From Acanthacorydalis orientalis (lineage: Eukaryota; Arthropoda; Insecta; Megaloptera; Corydalidae), in contig CM068315.1 in NCBI GenBank assembly GCA_034766995.1, forward strand, positions 39,106,318-39,170,317: a stretch of 64,000 bases of DNA. The letters run 5' to 3'. The notes under the pieces were generated by a model, which had not been told where the DNA came from, did no database searches, and saw only the letters and a program-made list of their open reading frames with translations. The number at the start of each line of letters is the position of its first letter. Position 1 is the stretch's first letter. Made by a program: the position numbers and the translations under genes. Below are positions 34,370 through 46,489 of the stretch, piece after piece.

Positions 34370-35245
34370 AGCGTCAACTTCGCCCTCGTTCTGTGTTGAT
34401 TTTTTTCTCTGACAATGTAATCAGTGATTAAATTTTTCGATAATGATTTTATTAATTTTTATGTAGTTCGTAATATCTAGACATACAATTCTTCAGCTCA
34501 TATTGGAGTTCGAAGGCTCGTTCAGAATTTGTGTCATTAAGAAGAAAATGGTTTTCCAATTTATTGCAAAGTTGGAGATTTTCTCGAATTATATTTGCAT
34601 TAGGGGTGGGGGAGATATTTCTTCTAGTTCACTATCGTTTTCTGGATCTTCGGTGATATCTAAAGTTATACCAATAATATCATCGCTACTTAAGGCATTA
34701 TCTGCAAGCAGTTCGTCGACATCATTTTGGCTAAAGGCATCATAACCTTCACCACCAATTTCATATGCCAAAGTAATGACTTCAGCTGATAATGTCGATG
34801 TTTGAATGGTTTCAATGTTTGCAACACATCCAGGTCAAGCTGCTTTCCGGCAGGCATTTAAAGTGTGTGGTCTTATTTCACCGATAGCAGATACAACATG
34901 ATTTAAACAGTCCAAAATAGATTTTTTTCCAAATGTCAGTTACTGCTAATGACAGATTTTCATCCAATATAAATTGATAAGTGTGCTTAATGTAATATTT
35001 TTTAAAAGTAGCAATTATACCTTGATCTGATGACTGAATAATGGTTATTGTATTGGGCGGAAAAAATAACTACATGCACATTTGGATGTTCTAAATACGG
35101 ATGACCTGGTGCATTGTGAACAATTAATAGAACTTTAAAATCGTGAGCTTTCTGCTTCATATAATTTGCATGAAATATGCTCCGCATAACTACAAAACCG
35201 CATTAGAAAGATACTCATAAAAAGACTCTGCTATATATAATTAAT
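34370..35245 (-). mobile_element. Tigger/pogo-type transposon relic, copy 2
   Basis: On the reverse strand, from 35187: ANYMKQKAHDFKVLLIVHNA, then PGHPYLEHPNVHVV and a frameshifted SVI-RSRYNCYF. This is the DDE core segment of Tigger/pogo transposases (LLIVDNAPGHP-LEHPNV-V, later DQGIIATFK), with the catalytic Asp of VDNAPGHP changed to His. From 34771: FSQNDVDELLADNALSSDDI, then IGITLDITEDPENDSELEEI, the acidic tail. It is homologous to 7440-8760 and stops at nearly the same upstream point. Confidence 0.83.
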
Positions 35246-36396
35246 GTATTTAAAGTTTGTGTATTCACGTTTGATAATAAGTTTCTGAAATGTGAATCTA
35301 GACAAAACGTGACCGTTTTATCAATACACTTTCCACAATGAATACATCGTACCTGCATTTATGCATAGATGAACAGAGCTTTGACTAGTTAGTGTGTTTG
35401 TATTGTTGAAAACTTGTACTGAACGACAATGGAATCCTATTCGAGTTGTCTGACTGTATATCGGATAGTGGAACGCTTTCGTACATGTTGTAAAACAGTT
35501 AAATAGCCCTCGAAACATATAATAAACGTGCACGAATATCACGAAATCAGATCGACAGTGTGCTCCATATAAACTGCAATAATGTGAGCGCCTTATCGCG
35601 TTGTGCGATACGATAATTTTTGCGGAAAACGTCGGGATTCTCGCTACACGATGCGAAAACGTCGCCGTTACTGACTGGAACACGGAAAACTTTCCATCAA
35701 TTACATAAGAATGGAAGTAGGTTGTTATATATACATATATGTGTATATATGTATGTATGCATATATATATATATATGTGTGTGTATGTGTGTACGATTAC
35801 CCTACATAGACGGTTGAGATTAGGCAGTACGGTGTAGAGCTTTATTGCTATGAACACGCGACACTAGCGGAAAGTGATTATTTTGCATGATACCATGTGT
35901 ACGCCGTCGGCCAATAACTAATTTTCATACGAACCCTATCGAATTGAATCGTTATTCACTGTTGTATTGTTGATATAATATTGGATAACTGGCTCATCGC
36001 TGTTGTTTCATTCAGCTCTGTTTTTTTTCTCTTTCAAGATATTATCGTACTTTTAATTATTTTTTTATAAACGTGCACATTAAAAATGTTTAATGTCGTG
36101 TAGTTGCATTGGATACATAAAGTGAATGTAGTTAAATATGCGGCGCGTTTAAACGAAATTTATTCAATGTAGACGGCAAACGATCCAATCTAAGAAATGA
36201 ACTATTGGGAAATAGTAGAATCTTAATTGTTTATCAACGTAGTCTTTTCGAATTTATATACAATTATGTTATGTTTTTTTAGCAATTAATTGTTTAAGTG
36301 ATTAGTCATTTTTGTTGATACGTTTTATACTAATTTATTGAAACTTTTTATTATTTTTATTAATCGGTTTAAAAAAGAATTAAGACTGTTGTATTA
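35246..36396. other. Stretch without a recognisable gene
   Basis: A less AT-rich part at 35290-35720 carries overlapping ORFs (178 aa reverse at 35321-35857) without any domain signature, followed by a (TA)n/(TG)n compound microsatellite at 35727-35797. No splice-bounded exon was convincing. Confidence 0.35.
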
Positions 36397-36500
36397 TTAG
36401 CTTGGTGCAAAAATAATTGCGGTTTTTATGTTTCGAGTGTAAAGACGCATTATCAGTTAAAATTATGTTTGTTAAATAATATATAAATTTATATTAAATG

Positions 36501-36536
<36 letters not shown>

Positions 36537-36544
36537 ACATATAT

Positions 36545-36586
<42 letters not shown>

Positions 36587-37482
36587 TTAAAATAAAGACC
36601 ATTGGCCTGCATACATTTCTCCCAACGGGAAACAAGTTTGTTTATTCGTACAAGATATACTTCTGGAATTCTGAAATTAATGAATTCATTGAAAGAGTTT
36701 TGATCTGATGCTTGCTCTTTGAAAACCTGCTTTTGTAGAAAATTACTCAAATGTTTAAAAAAAATGATAATCTGTCATAGATAAGTCCAGAGTATAAGGT
36801 GGGTGAGGTATGGTTTCATAACCCAGTTCATTTCATAGTTTTAAGTTCATTTGTGAGACATGTGGTCGGGCATTATCATGAAGAAAAATTGGTCCTCTCG
36901 ATTGACTAATACTGGCCGCAAACGATGCAACTTATCATGCATTTTTTCAATTTTCTGATAATTTTTTTCTGCTGTTATTGTTTTACTATGATTTAAGAAA
37001 ATGAGAGTGCCACTTCCCGACCACCAAACAGTGGCCATGATCTGTTTTGAATGAAGCTTCGGTTTAGGAAACTGGTTTGGTGCTTCTCTTCGGTCAACTC
37101 TCTGTGATGAACGTTTCTGATTGTTGTAGAGAATCCCATTCTTATCACATGTGACATTGCGATCAAGAAGAGGATCATTTTTGTTACGCAAACTTATTCA
37201 CTAATTGACTTTTCATCAAAAACAAATTTGATATTTCGAGCAGTTTCTCTTACTTTATGTCTCAATTTATTTACTAATTTGCTTCTTTCCCATGATTAAT
37301 TTAAGAGGTTATATCAAACAATGCTTAGGAATGAACACTATAGACATAAGTTGAAATCAGTAGTGACAATTTCATTGTTTACAATGATATATCACATGAC
37401 TATAACAAAAGATAAATGTACTAGAAAAATCTGCGCCAAACTTAAAATGATAAAAACTGCAATTATTTTTGCACCAATCTAA
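36397..37482 (-). mobile_element. Dead mariner with Hsmar1/MADE1-like ends, - strand
   Basis: The ends ttagcttggtgcaaaaataa and (reverse) ttagattggtgcaaaaataa, continuing ttgcggttttt or ttgcagttttt, are flanked by TA (36395-36396, 37483-37484). These ends match the terminal repeat of human Hsmar1/MADE1. The reverse strand from about 37180 reads LDRNVTCDKNGILYNNQKRS, then REAPNQFPKPKLHSKQIMAT and VWWSGSGTLIFLNHSKTITA, matching irritans-type mariner transposases (VTCDEKWILYDNRKRSAQWLD, HFPKPKLHQKK-MVTVWWS). The C-terminal part is at 36600-36750. Stops and an internal (TA)n break it. Confidence 0.92.
36501..36580. repeat. (TA)n microsatellite inside the mariner
   Basis: Two TA runs (36505-36532 and 36550-36581) are joined by tatacatatatatacatac, near the 3' end of the dead mariner. 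Confidence 0.93.
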
Positions 37483-37484
37483 TA

Positions 37485-37546
37485 TTTATGAAAGTCTACA
37501 TTGGCTATAAAGTAAAGTTCTAAAACGATAGCCTGTAAAATTTTTT

Positions 37547-37550
<4 letters not shown>
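37485..37550. repeat. Mariner-flanking segment repeated at 55.4 kb
   Basis: The segment tttatgaaagtctacattgg ... aatttttt-acaa, which directly follows the mariner end, is found reversed at 55390-55460 with about nine of ten bases alike, again directly next to a mariner end and a (TA)n tract. The shared junction shows that mariner end and flank were copied together. Confidence 0.85.

Positions 37551-37609
<59 letters not shown>
37551..37609. repeat. (TA)n microsatellite
   Basis: About 29 TA units following the shared mariner-flank segment. Confidence 0.97.
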
Positions 37610-37611
<2 letters not shown>

Positions 37612-38120
37612 GTAAGTAGTTTTTAACCCAACGATGTACTATTACCTCCGTAATGTGTTTTATTAAAATGAATAAACAGACAAGATAAACACAGAGCACG
37701 AAACGGTTAGCACGAAACGTTTTAACTTGAACTGTTACACGGATGCAACGGAAACGTTGAACTATTTATGAACGAGAATCCTCTAGGTAGCGAATTAATT
37801 AATCTTTAAAAAGAACAGTTCGCGAATACAGAAATTACAGATACGGGGAAAAGAAAGCATTTACGATGTTACGAACAGATGTTTCAGTTCGTTCGGTAGT
37901 TTGTAAAACAGAAAATATATTGGTCGGCTGCACTTGAAATATTGTAACAGTTCGTGGAGCAAAGTCTATGTTATGTTGCTTATCAATTAGTTGGCCAAAT
38001 GAATAGTTTGTTCGTAATGGAAAATAAAATGAAGAGAGAATTTATACAACGGTGTTGACTGGAGGATAGTTCGATATTTATATAGTCGTTTTATATATTT
38101 TGTAATGTCTGTATATTAGA
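37610..38120. other. Stretch without a recognisable gene
   Basis: Moderately AT-rich, no ORF of note and no repeat recognised. Confidence 0.4.
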
Positions 38121-38686
38121 ATTATCATCATCAGCCTCTGTTAATCTACTGCTGGATAAAGGCCTTTTCCATGATTTTCTATTTTGTACGATTGAATGTC
38201 TGTTCGATTGATTTCCAATAACATTTTTCATTTCCTTATCCCATCTGTTAATTGATCTCTTCCTCGATCTTTTTATATTCCTTGGTTCGCAGTTAATAAT
38301 TTCTGTTGTCTGTTGGTTGTCTTCTCTTCTTGTAACATGCCCCGTCTATTTCCATTTCAGACTCTTCACTCTTCTTATTACATCTGTGACTCTTGTCTGT
38401 TTTCGTATACGTTCTATTCTTTTCCTATCTCTTATTGTTATTCCTAGCATACATTTTTCTATACATCTTTGTGCTGTTTGGAGTTTGAATGGTTTTGGTG
38501 TTAAGCATCCATGTTTTGCTGCCGTAGGTAAGTTAAGGACTCGTAGTATACTTTGTTCAAATATTTTTTTTCTCCACAGTGGAATTTTCTTGTAGACGTT
38601 TTGAAATTATTTTCGTAAAGATGTTATATATTGTAGTTAGTAGACTAATTGGTTGATATTTTTCAAATCCTCTTTATCTCCTTTAT

Positions 38687-38690
<4 letters not shown>
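38121..38690 (-). mobile_element. Non-LTR retrotransposon (RTE-like LINE) fragment
   Basis: On the reverse strand: YKGDKEDLKNIN near 38690-38650, resembling the reverse-transcriptase start block (KKGDK-D-KNYRPISLL). A jump follows to the C-terminal block SILRVLNLPTAAKHGCL, QTAQRCIEKCMLGITIRDRK, RIRKQTRVTDVIRRVKSLKW and TGHVTRR, the conserved region after the RT of RTE-type elements (M-R-MLGIT-RDR, RTKV-DI---KWKWAGHV-R). The 3' tail ends at atcatcatcag read in reverse (ctgatgatgat), typical for this group. The central RT with the YADD motif is deleted. Related copy at 60318-60652. Confidence 0.85.

Positions 38691-38750
<60 letters not shown>
38691..38750. repeat. (CA)n-(TA)n microsatellite
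   Basis: About twelve CA units followed by nineteen TA units, directly at the 5' edge of the LINE fragment. Confidence 0.96.
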
Positions 38751-38753
<3 letters not shown>

Positions 38754-41512
38754 GTTATACAATGGTTTTATGTGAAAATTATACATTACTTCTAATTTTA
38801 TATTATAATTAATATGATGAAAATAATTATCTAAAATCAAATTAAAAATTGTAAATGATGACTGTTTTTTGGATTCAATTAAATTACTTCAGTAGTTAAA
38901 TAAAGTCTGTTACGGTGTTAATCAATTAGGTATCAAAATAAGTAGAAGTTTGATTGTAATGGAAGATATACTCGTATAAAAGATAAATAAAGTGAGATAT
39001 TCAGATAGTTTTATTCTATATAATAAAAATCTAATAAGAGATAGAGAGGCGATTGAGACAGATAAGAGAGATTAATTTAACTTTTAGATAAAGTCTGTCT
39101 TTTATTCATTTTTATATCAGTCATATAGTATTTTCATAATGCAAATACAATGGAATATATGTACAAAAATTCGAAAGTGATAACATACAGAAAGTAAGAT
39201 TTGTCCAATTCCTAGACAGTTCCTGTCGATTTTTACTAAATAGCATTAGAACATGTTTAAGTATATCAGAATGATTAAAATATCAATTGTGTATATATTT
39301 TCGTTTATTTAAAAAAAAAATATTCGAAAAAATTTGATGTCAGTTGTGTATTTTCTTAAAAATGAGAGAAGCTTAAAGAATTTTCGATTTTTTTGTGACA
39401 TTTTTCTTTTAATTTATAAAAATATTTTTTAACATGTACATAACATAAAGCAATCAATTTATTATAGTAACCATATATCTTTTAAAATCTATAACATGTA
39501 TTTCAAAACATGTGTTCATAATAATTGTTATTTTTGGAACTCCAAATGTTATTTTCTTCATTTTTATTGTTTCTCTCATTCATCAATGTTATATTTGTAC
39601 TTATATCCAGACTTTTTGGTCAAAATCTAGCTCTTAGCAAATCTAGATTTAACAAAATCTATTTTAATAATAAATGGAAATATGAAGTTTCTATAAAACT
39701 TAAAAAAAGTAATGTATTTTAAAATTTCGGGGAAAAATTGTAGTCGGATTGCGGGAACATTTATCAGTGTTCATATTTTTGAAATCAGTACAATGAAGTC
39801 ATATCAAGTTTAATAGATTTCGGTGTATAAAACTTACAAAGTTATCAGGAAAAGAACTGCACTTCCCAGTAAATATAACTTCTGAGTAAATTATTTACTA
39901 AAGCTTTTGTCTAAATGGATCCGTGCGTGATGAAATTGTTTTCGTAGACCGTCGCGGTTCGTCGAATAATATACAACAAAACGGTAGAATGGGGTGAAAC
40001 GAGGGTGGTCTTTTACGAGCATTATTACTACGAGAGCGGTTCGCGGACCGCAAATAAGAAAATCATTTGTGCCGGAGGGAAAATGATCATTTTTATGGAA
40101 TATGAAGCGTGGCGAATGACTCTTTTAAAATCCTTCGTCTAATGCGATTCAGAGTTATGTTCGACTGTCATATACTCAGTGTAAGCAAACACTGGGACGT
40201 ACTACAATATAATCCGAGGTGTTCTTCGTGTACTGTGTGTATAAAGAGTAAAAAAAACGCCGACTTATCAACATTTTTTCAACGTTTATTGTCGCTATTA
40301 TACAAATAATATAGTGTGCTATACGAGTTTCTTTTTCGAGATACACACTTATTTTTCGAATTATCTTTTAGGGCTCTCTCACTATTATATTCTTCATATA
40401 TATGATGCTTACCTGTGTGTGCGTGTTTTTTTTTACGATATTTTTAATAAAATGTTTTTTATAGGGTCTTCACTGAAAGTAATACGATTTTTTTTATCGA
40501 GGAAGATAATTGAAATTCTACAAAAAGTTTCATAAAAAAGTATAGTAACTTTAATTTGACGGTGTTAGAAAAATGTGCGAAACGTCTGATGCTTTCAAAC
40601 CATCAAGTAATGTGCAAGTAACTTTAATTTTCTTAATCGTTCAAAGACTTTCACAAATTTAAAATGATATTTTTGTAAATCATTAAGTTTTATGCGTGTT
40701 AATTGTACATTGATGACAGTCCTTGGGTTGCTTTTAAACTGTATGCAATATTTAAATACTTGATAAATTAAAAAAAAAGTATGAAGTATTCGTCTTAATA
40801 TAAAACCACGGGGCAACATTTTTTTAAATTTATACTTTTAGTTCATTTTATCTAATTTTGTCAAATCATTTCAATTTTCTTTATAATATTTTTTTTAGTT
40901 TATTATCAGTTGGGAAAACTTTAAAATATATGAAATTTCAATAATAGAAAAAATATAATAATTATCTTTTTAACATTTGAATAAATTAAAAATAAACGCA
41001 TAGAAAAACCATATATAAATATAGAAAAAATTGAATCTTTTAAAACTGAACTAAAGTAAATGAAATTTCAGAGAAAGGTAAAGAGACGTCAACTATCGAC
41101 AGTTAAGAGACCAATAAAAATCGTAAAAAAGTCCACCACACGTCTGCAAAGATGGATGGTGCACACCAAAAGTGACAAGTTGACGAGTGTAACTTTCTTT
41201 GGAGAATAGTTTAAAGATTTTTTTGTCTTTAATAACTAAATTGCTTTACCAGTTTTATTTTGCTTACTGTTTTATTTACCTTGCTTATTTTTACACATTT
41301 AAAGATCACTTGTGATGTTTTTCTATACGAAAATATTTAGTATGAGTAATGTTTTCAGGTGTTTACAAATCATATTTTTTTGCATATGCAATCTTTATTA
41401 ATCACTAAATATTACTTTTAATATTGTCACCTACTTGTAATTTATGTTTAACATAAGTGTAGTTTTGGCAATGTTGTTAAGTTCATATTATTTATAACTG
41501 CACTCTGAAGAT
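38751..41512. other. Long AT-rich stretch without a recognisable gene
   Basis: About 2.7 kb. A less AT-rich part at 39900-40240 has CpG-containing sequence (accgtcgcggttcgtcg, gagcggttcgcggaccgc) and short ORFs without signatures. A block at 41080-41200 (gtcaactatcgacagttaag ... tgcaaagatggatggtgcac) is unusual in composition but unrecognised. Confidence 0.35.

Positions 41513-41606
<94 letters not shown>
41513..41606. repeat. (TA)n-(GA)n compound microsatellite
   Basis: A TA run to 41578, then about fourteen GA units. Confidence 0.97.
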
Positions 41607-41608
<2 letters not shown>

Positions 41609-41635
41609 GGAGGGAATTTCTCAATCTTATATAGC

Positions 41636-41705
41636 TGATTAAGTTTAGATTTTCACATGAAAGTATTAAAAAAATCGCAAAAATTAAAAAAATGTATTTT
41701 TAGTT
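41636..41705. repeat. Small palindromic MITE-like repeat, copy 2 (one arm)
   Basis: The arm tttagattttcacatgaaag, then tattaaaaaaatcgcaaaaa, matches the left arm of the copy at 14847-14957. The second arm is absent. Confidence 0.65.
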
Positions 41706-41787
41706 GTATTTTAGTAATGAATTGAACTAAAATATGAAATTGAAAAAAACTTGTTTTTTAACCATACTTATTTACGACCTTTACACA

Positions 41788-42083
41788 GTTCAAAACGGGC
41801 GGTAAAGCAGCAGAAACTGCTAGTAAACTAAACGATGCTTTTGGTGTGGGTACTGTTAAGGGACGTACCGTTCAATGCGTCCTTCTTCAGTTTATAACGA
41901 CCAACTGAAGACATTAGTTCAATCAGAACCACGCATAACAATTCGAGAGATCGCTCAAAACTTTGACGTTAGACATCAAACAGTTCTGAACCACTTAAAA
42001 CAGCTTAATAAATCAAAAAAAAAAGAAAAATTTATATGAATTTGAAGGTCATAAACTGCAATTATTTTTTTCTGCCATCCTTA
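41788..42083 (+). mobile_element. Truncated mariner of the 17668/53506 family
   Basis: Starts inside the HTH region (FKTGGKAAETASKLNDAFGV, then GTVKGRTVQC) and skips about 60 bp that encode WWFQKFRAGDE in relatives. It continues with VYNDQLKTLVQSEPRITIRE, then IAQNFDVRHQTVLNHLKQLN and the shared 3' terminal region, ending ctgccatcctta. The left terminal repeat is missing; the right one is mutated. Confidence 0.85.
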
Positions 42084-42292
42084 TCTAAGTATATATATAC
42101 ACGAATAATTTATATCTACATGAAACACTGTGTAAGCATGATAATTATAATTTAGAATATTTTTATCTTCCAGATATGCACCTGAAGAATTGTTAATTAT
42201 TCACGTACTAATTACCATGTTTGTAATTTCTTTATTCATAATAACTATTAATTATATTCTTTTACGATAATCGCTCTTGTGCAAAAACAGAA

Positions 42293-42294
<2 letters not shown>

Positions 42295-42382
<88 letters not shown>
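42295..42382. repeat. (TA)n-(TG)n compound microsatellite
   Basis: About thirty TA units followed by about thirteen TG units. Confidence 0.97.
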
Positions 42383-42539
42383 TTTGTGTGTGTATTCACA
42401 TATTTTCATAAAATTGTGTTTATTAGTGTGCTTCACTGCCTTTGTTTATCGTTCATAAGAGATGATTAAATTCCTCATGTGCATTACTTCGTGTGATACA
42501 ATGCTTTCGAATGCTTCATCGTTCAGCGCATGTGATACC

Positions 42540-42542
<3 letters not shown>

Positions 42543-42611
<69 letters not shown>
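42543..42611. repeat. (TA)n microsatellite
   Basis: About 34 uninterrupted TA units; the flanks (42440-42540 and 42615-43020) are much less AT-rich. Confidence 0.97.
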
Positions 42612-42613
<2 letters not shown>

Positions 42614-43020
42614 ATATTGTTTAATTTTGCGTCGCAATGAAGGAAGGAATGTCTGGCAAGAGATAGTTGGTCTGCAGACTGAATGGTTGGACGGCTTATT
42701 GGCTTCACACCACGTTGAATAACTTGCAGGGTACGGTATGGCACCGCACCGACGCATAATTTCAAGTCGACGTAGAGCTACTAAATTCCGGGTCTTACCC
42801 GAACGACATCCCTCGACTACGTTGACTAGTTGACGCTATTATAACCCGTCGTATTCGAGTCCGACACCGCTTGTTTACGCTGTTTATGTGCGTTAACACC
42901 GGTGTTCGTCAGCGTATCGACGAGAACGCCGGAGGGAATATATTTACAGCGGCCTCTCGATTTACGCACAAATGTGCTTACGCGATCTGATCGAAACAAA
43001 ATACCTAGAAACAAGTCTTG
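42612..43020. other. GC- and CpG-richer stretch, function unknown
   Basis: One of the least AT-rich parts of the window, with many CpG. Short ORFs on both strands carry no recognisable motif. It could be unique conserved intronic or promoter-like DNA, split from its left part (42440-42540) by the TA expansion. Confidence 0.35.
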
Positions 43021-43499
43021 CGTCAGATGTATATATATATAATGGATATTTTTAATACCTGAATCATTTGTACTTTGTATAGAATTTATTTAATATAAAT
43101 TTACATTCATGTTTGTAATTGCGGTTTTGAAATGAATACAGTGACGATCATGTTTATTTTTTCAAATATGCCATTATTTATATATATATATCTTGTAGTA
43201 TATAACTATTTAAATTAGAAACTCAGTATGTATGACATTTTTAGTGAAAGTGATATTTTCACCAAAATGACAGTTTTTTCATACTTGCTATAAATCGTTC
43301 TATGTATCTATGTTTGTATCTATGTGTGGTAGTTGAATTGTCTTATAATCTATAAGTATTAAATGTGACACGCATGTTGCGTAATAATTTATAAAAAAAA
43401 GACTACGATGCTACTGACTAGCATCTTTGAAAACACTTAAGAACTGATCTCTAATCAAGTTCGATCTACTCAACCTTACTTCCTAAACAGAAAAATCGC

Positions 43500-43865
43500 T
43501 GTTATCGTGAATTTAACTTAGAGACATCTGCAGTGTTTATTAACCTTGGCTTTCCATAAATAGGTGTCTTTGAATCAAGTGCCACACTACGACAATACGG
43601 TTTGTGTGTGTGTGTGTGTGGGTGCCACCTGTCTACATATTCGCCTATTAACGTACCTCGTACAGTTTCGAACAAGCGAGCACTCGACCGCAAGTGGTAA
43701 GTACAGCAAATGATGACGACGATGATGATACTTGACGACAAAATGTAACTCTGCTACTTCTTGTCGAGTGCTCGGCCCCATTACCTTCTATTCTGACGGC
43801 CCCTATGACCTCGTCATTAGATGCTTGTTTCTCTTCTCACTTAATCTCGCTCTTACATACACATG
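43500..43865. other. GC-richer stretch with (TG)n, function unknown
   Basis: Balanced composition, a (TG)n run at 43603-43621, a short direct gatgatgatg run near 43715-43730, and an inverted pair cgagcactcgac / gtcgagtgctcg (43676-43687 and 43764-43775; 12 bp perfect), which could form a stem around about 75 bases. No coding exon was recognised. A (TA)n tract follows at 43868-43902. Confidence 0.4.
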
Positions 43866-43866
43866 G

Positions 43867-43902
<36 letters not shown>

Positions 43903-43905
<3 letters not shown>

Positions 43906-44739
43906 TTTTATAATACATGACATTTTTCAAACTCCAACAGACGTAATAAAATATAAATACGTGATGTCGTATAAGAAAAATATGATGCATATTCCTAAAA
44001 AGAAAATTGCTGTGGAGTAATGTATCGTATAATTTAAAGTGTACATACTTAACAACACACTATGAGCACACACACATACATACATACATATATATCTAGA
44101 TAGATACTTGCATTCATTGTGTGAAGTATGTAGTCAACAATGTGAATATTTTTCGACAACTTACACTTGACAGCTGCTTTCTACAATGATTAGTGTAATA
44201 GTTTCTTTAAAACATGTATACTGTGGTAATATGCTAAAAAATAATAGAGGTTTTATCCAGAATAATTATTTTTTTTATAAATCCCTACATCAATCCATAT
44301 TGGGATAAAAAAATATGTGAGTTCGTTTTGATTAATCCGTTTGGAATATTTTAAATCGATTATTTAATTTTCTTGATTCGTTTTACAAAGAAAAATATTG
44401 TAGTGATATTCACACGGATAGTGTGTACACGTGTATATACGATTTTTGTATTTCATCGATTTTTGATTTTTGTCCGATTGGTTGTTGCATGTACAGAGCA
44501 AGTTTCTTGGAGTGCGGTGATTTTTGGCGTCTGAAACAGACATTCTTAAGAAGTGCCTTTATTCTATATTGATGTGACTAATTACTTAAATTAAAATATC
44601 GAATAATTCATTTTATATATTTATTTAATGGATTCAACATTCTTAACACAAATAGGAAACAGTTTTAATAATATTCTATAAAATAGTTACATTTGTACAG
44701 AATAATTAATAGACAAAATAATTATGTATATTATTTGAA
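43903..44739. other. AT-rich stretch without a recognisable gene
   Basis: A short (TACA)n/(TA)n patch at 44070-44105 is the only repeat recognised. Confidence 0.4.
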
Positions 44740-45300
44740 ATTTACACGTTTAGATTTAATTTCCGCAAAATCCTGAATTAAATCATCATAATTTAACGCT
44801 TCACATACATCGCTTTCAATGGATATCATAGCTAAATCGACTAATCTTTCTTGTCCCGTTGCTGACCTTAAGCAATATTTTATAATTTTTAATTTGGAGA
44901 AACTGCATTGTCCAGAAGCAACTGATAGGGTAAAATTAGCGTTATTCGTAGGGAAATAAACAATTTAGGAAATATTGTATTCATATTGTTTGTCCACAAA
45001 TAGTTAAGTATAATTAATGTTTCCATTTGAGAGGGCAATAATACAGCTAAATTTATAATTTCTTCCTAAAGTTCAAGACCGTCAATGTCTCTATTATCAT
45101 TATCAACCAATAATAAATGTAAATCCATACTTTTTTTAGTATTTCTGATATATTTTCATGTTTCAGTTTATAAATTTTGTACAGTATTTTAAATTTACCA
45201 ACATGTAATTTCATTCGTTTAAATCTTTCGCTAATTTAATTAGTCGCAGTATTAAAATTGATATAAAAATAACTTTATAATTGTGTTATAGGTCTTTAAT
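44740..45300 (-). pseudogene. hAT transposase C-terminal (dimerisation) relic
   Basis: The reverse strand from about 44960 to 44740 gives, with small gaps, FTLSVASGQCSFSKLKIIKY, then CLRSATGQERLVDLAMISIE, SDVCEALNYDDLIQDFAEIK and SKRVNFK. This is the C-terminal hAT dimerisation domain as found in hAT elements of the ZMYM-associated type (pattern ASAERSFSKLK-IK-YLRSTM-QERL--LA-LSIE). The ERS motif is changed to GQC. Upstream (45000-45300) decayed sequence continues with many stops. The N-terminal zinc finger and catalytic core are not recognisable. Confidence 0.8.
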
Positions 45301-45581
45301 GGATTTATCATTAGGTTCGTAATTCAAACTGTTTTTCTTTTTATAAATTTGAATCGTGGAAAAAACCTCAAGTGGGATCCTCATTGTAAGACGAGAGCTT
45401 GAATATAAATACATAGAGATTGAACGAAATTAAGTACATTAATGAGCAATTTATTATATTTCGGGTGTATAATAATACAGTCAAATACAGTTATTTACTA
45501 CAATGTAAACTATACATATTAATTTATCATGACTAACATATATACATCTGAAAATGAATGCTATAATTATAAATTAGCTAC

Positions 45582-45752
45582 AGGGCACCTTCTAGCAGCG
45601 GTAGCAGCGCTATATATTGTTTAAGCTTTATTATTCCTTACAAATAAATGAAAACCATGCAAAAAACAACAATTGCAAAATATCTTCCTGGTGCTTTCAT
45701 ATCTGAGGCGCCTGGAGCGATCGCTCCATTGCTCTATGTCACCGTATGACCC
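45582..45752. mobile_element. Possible hAT-like ends
   Basis: The segment begins cagggcaccttctag and ends tgtcaccgtatgaccctg, so both ends start cagggn when read inward. It holds the self-complementary ctggagcgatcgctcca near 45714-45730. The inverted match beyond the first bases is weak and a target duplication is not convincing. It may be the 5' side of the hAT relic at 44740-45300. Confidence 0.35.
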
Positions 45753-45866
45753 TGATTCGTCTGTCACATTAATTAACATAGAAAAACAACAAAATATGAA
45801 GGAAAATATGTCAGATATTTTCATATATATATTTTTTTGTTGAAATTGAATATTTGAATGATTTAA

Positions 45867-45867
<1 letters not shown>

Positions 45868-45933
<66 letters not shown>

Positions 45934-45943
45934 TGTGTGTGTA

Positions 45944-46017
<74 letters not shown>
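45868..46017. repeat. Large (TA)n-(TG)n-(TA)n microsatellite
   Basis: Two TA runs of 31 and about 38 units are joined by gtttgtgtgtgtatatatg. The reverse ORF across it is an artefact. Confidence 0.98.
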
Positions 46018-46019
<2 letters not shown>

Positions 46020-46489
46020 TGAAGAAGAGATTCAAATTATCGATGCTGTTGTCTATAAAACACAATATGCCGATGTTTTTAAATAGAAAACTGTATGTTT
46101 GGTATCTATAGCAACTAATATCAACATGGTACAATATACAAAATATATAGTAGTCTTTGACAGCTATTTGCTAAAAATGCTTTGTACACGCAATAATACA
46201 TCTGAGCCATAAATGAAAGTATAAAACTAGACCAGAAATATAAGAAAATATCCAGTAACATATACTAGACTATGGTATTTGTGAAAAGTATGAAAATCAT
46301 ATATTTAAAAATGCGTGTATACCCAGCTTGTGAATACCCATATTATTATTATTATGTTAATAAATTACTTTTTGATGTGTCTATAGAGATATAAAATCAT
46401 CTTTATTGGATTATGTATGAAATGTTTGTTTGTTTTGAGAAAACATTAAAAACTTCTGTATTTTTTATGACATATTATGTACGAGGACA

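Noticed and set aside
35321..35857. 178-codon reverse ORF
   Set aside because: Runs through a (TA)n/(TG)n microsatellite and shows no motif, signal peptide or splice context.
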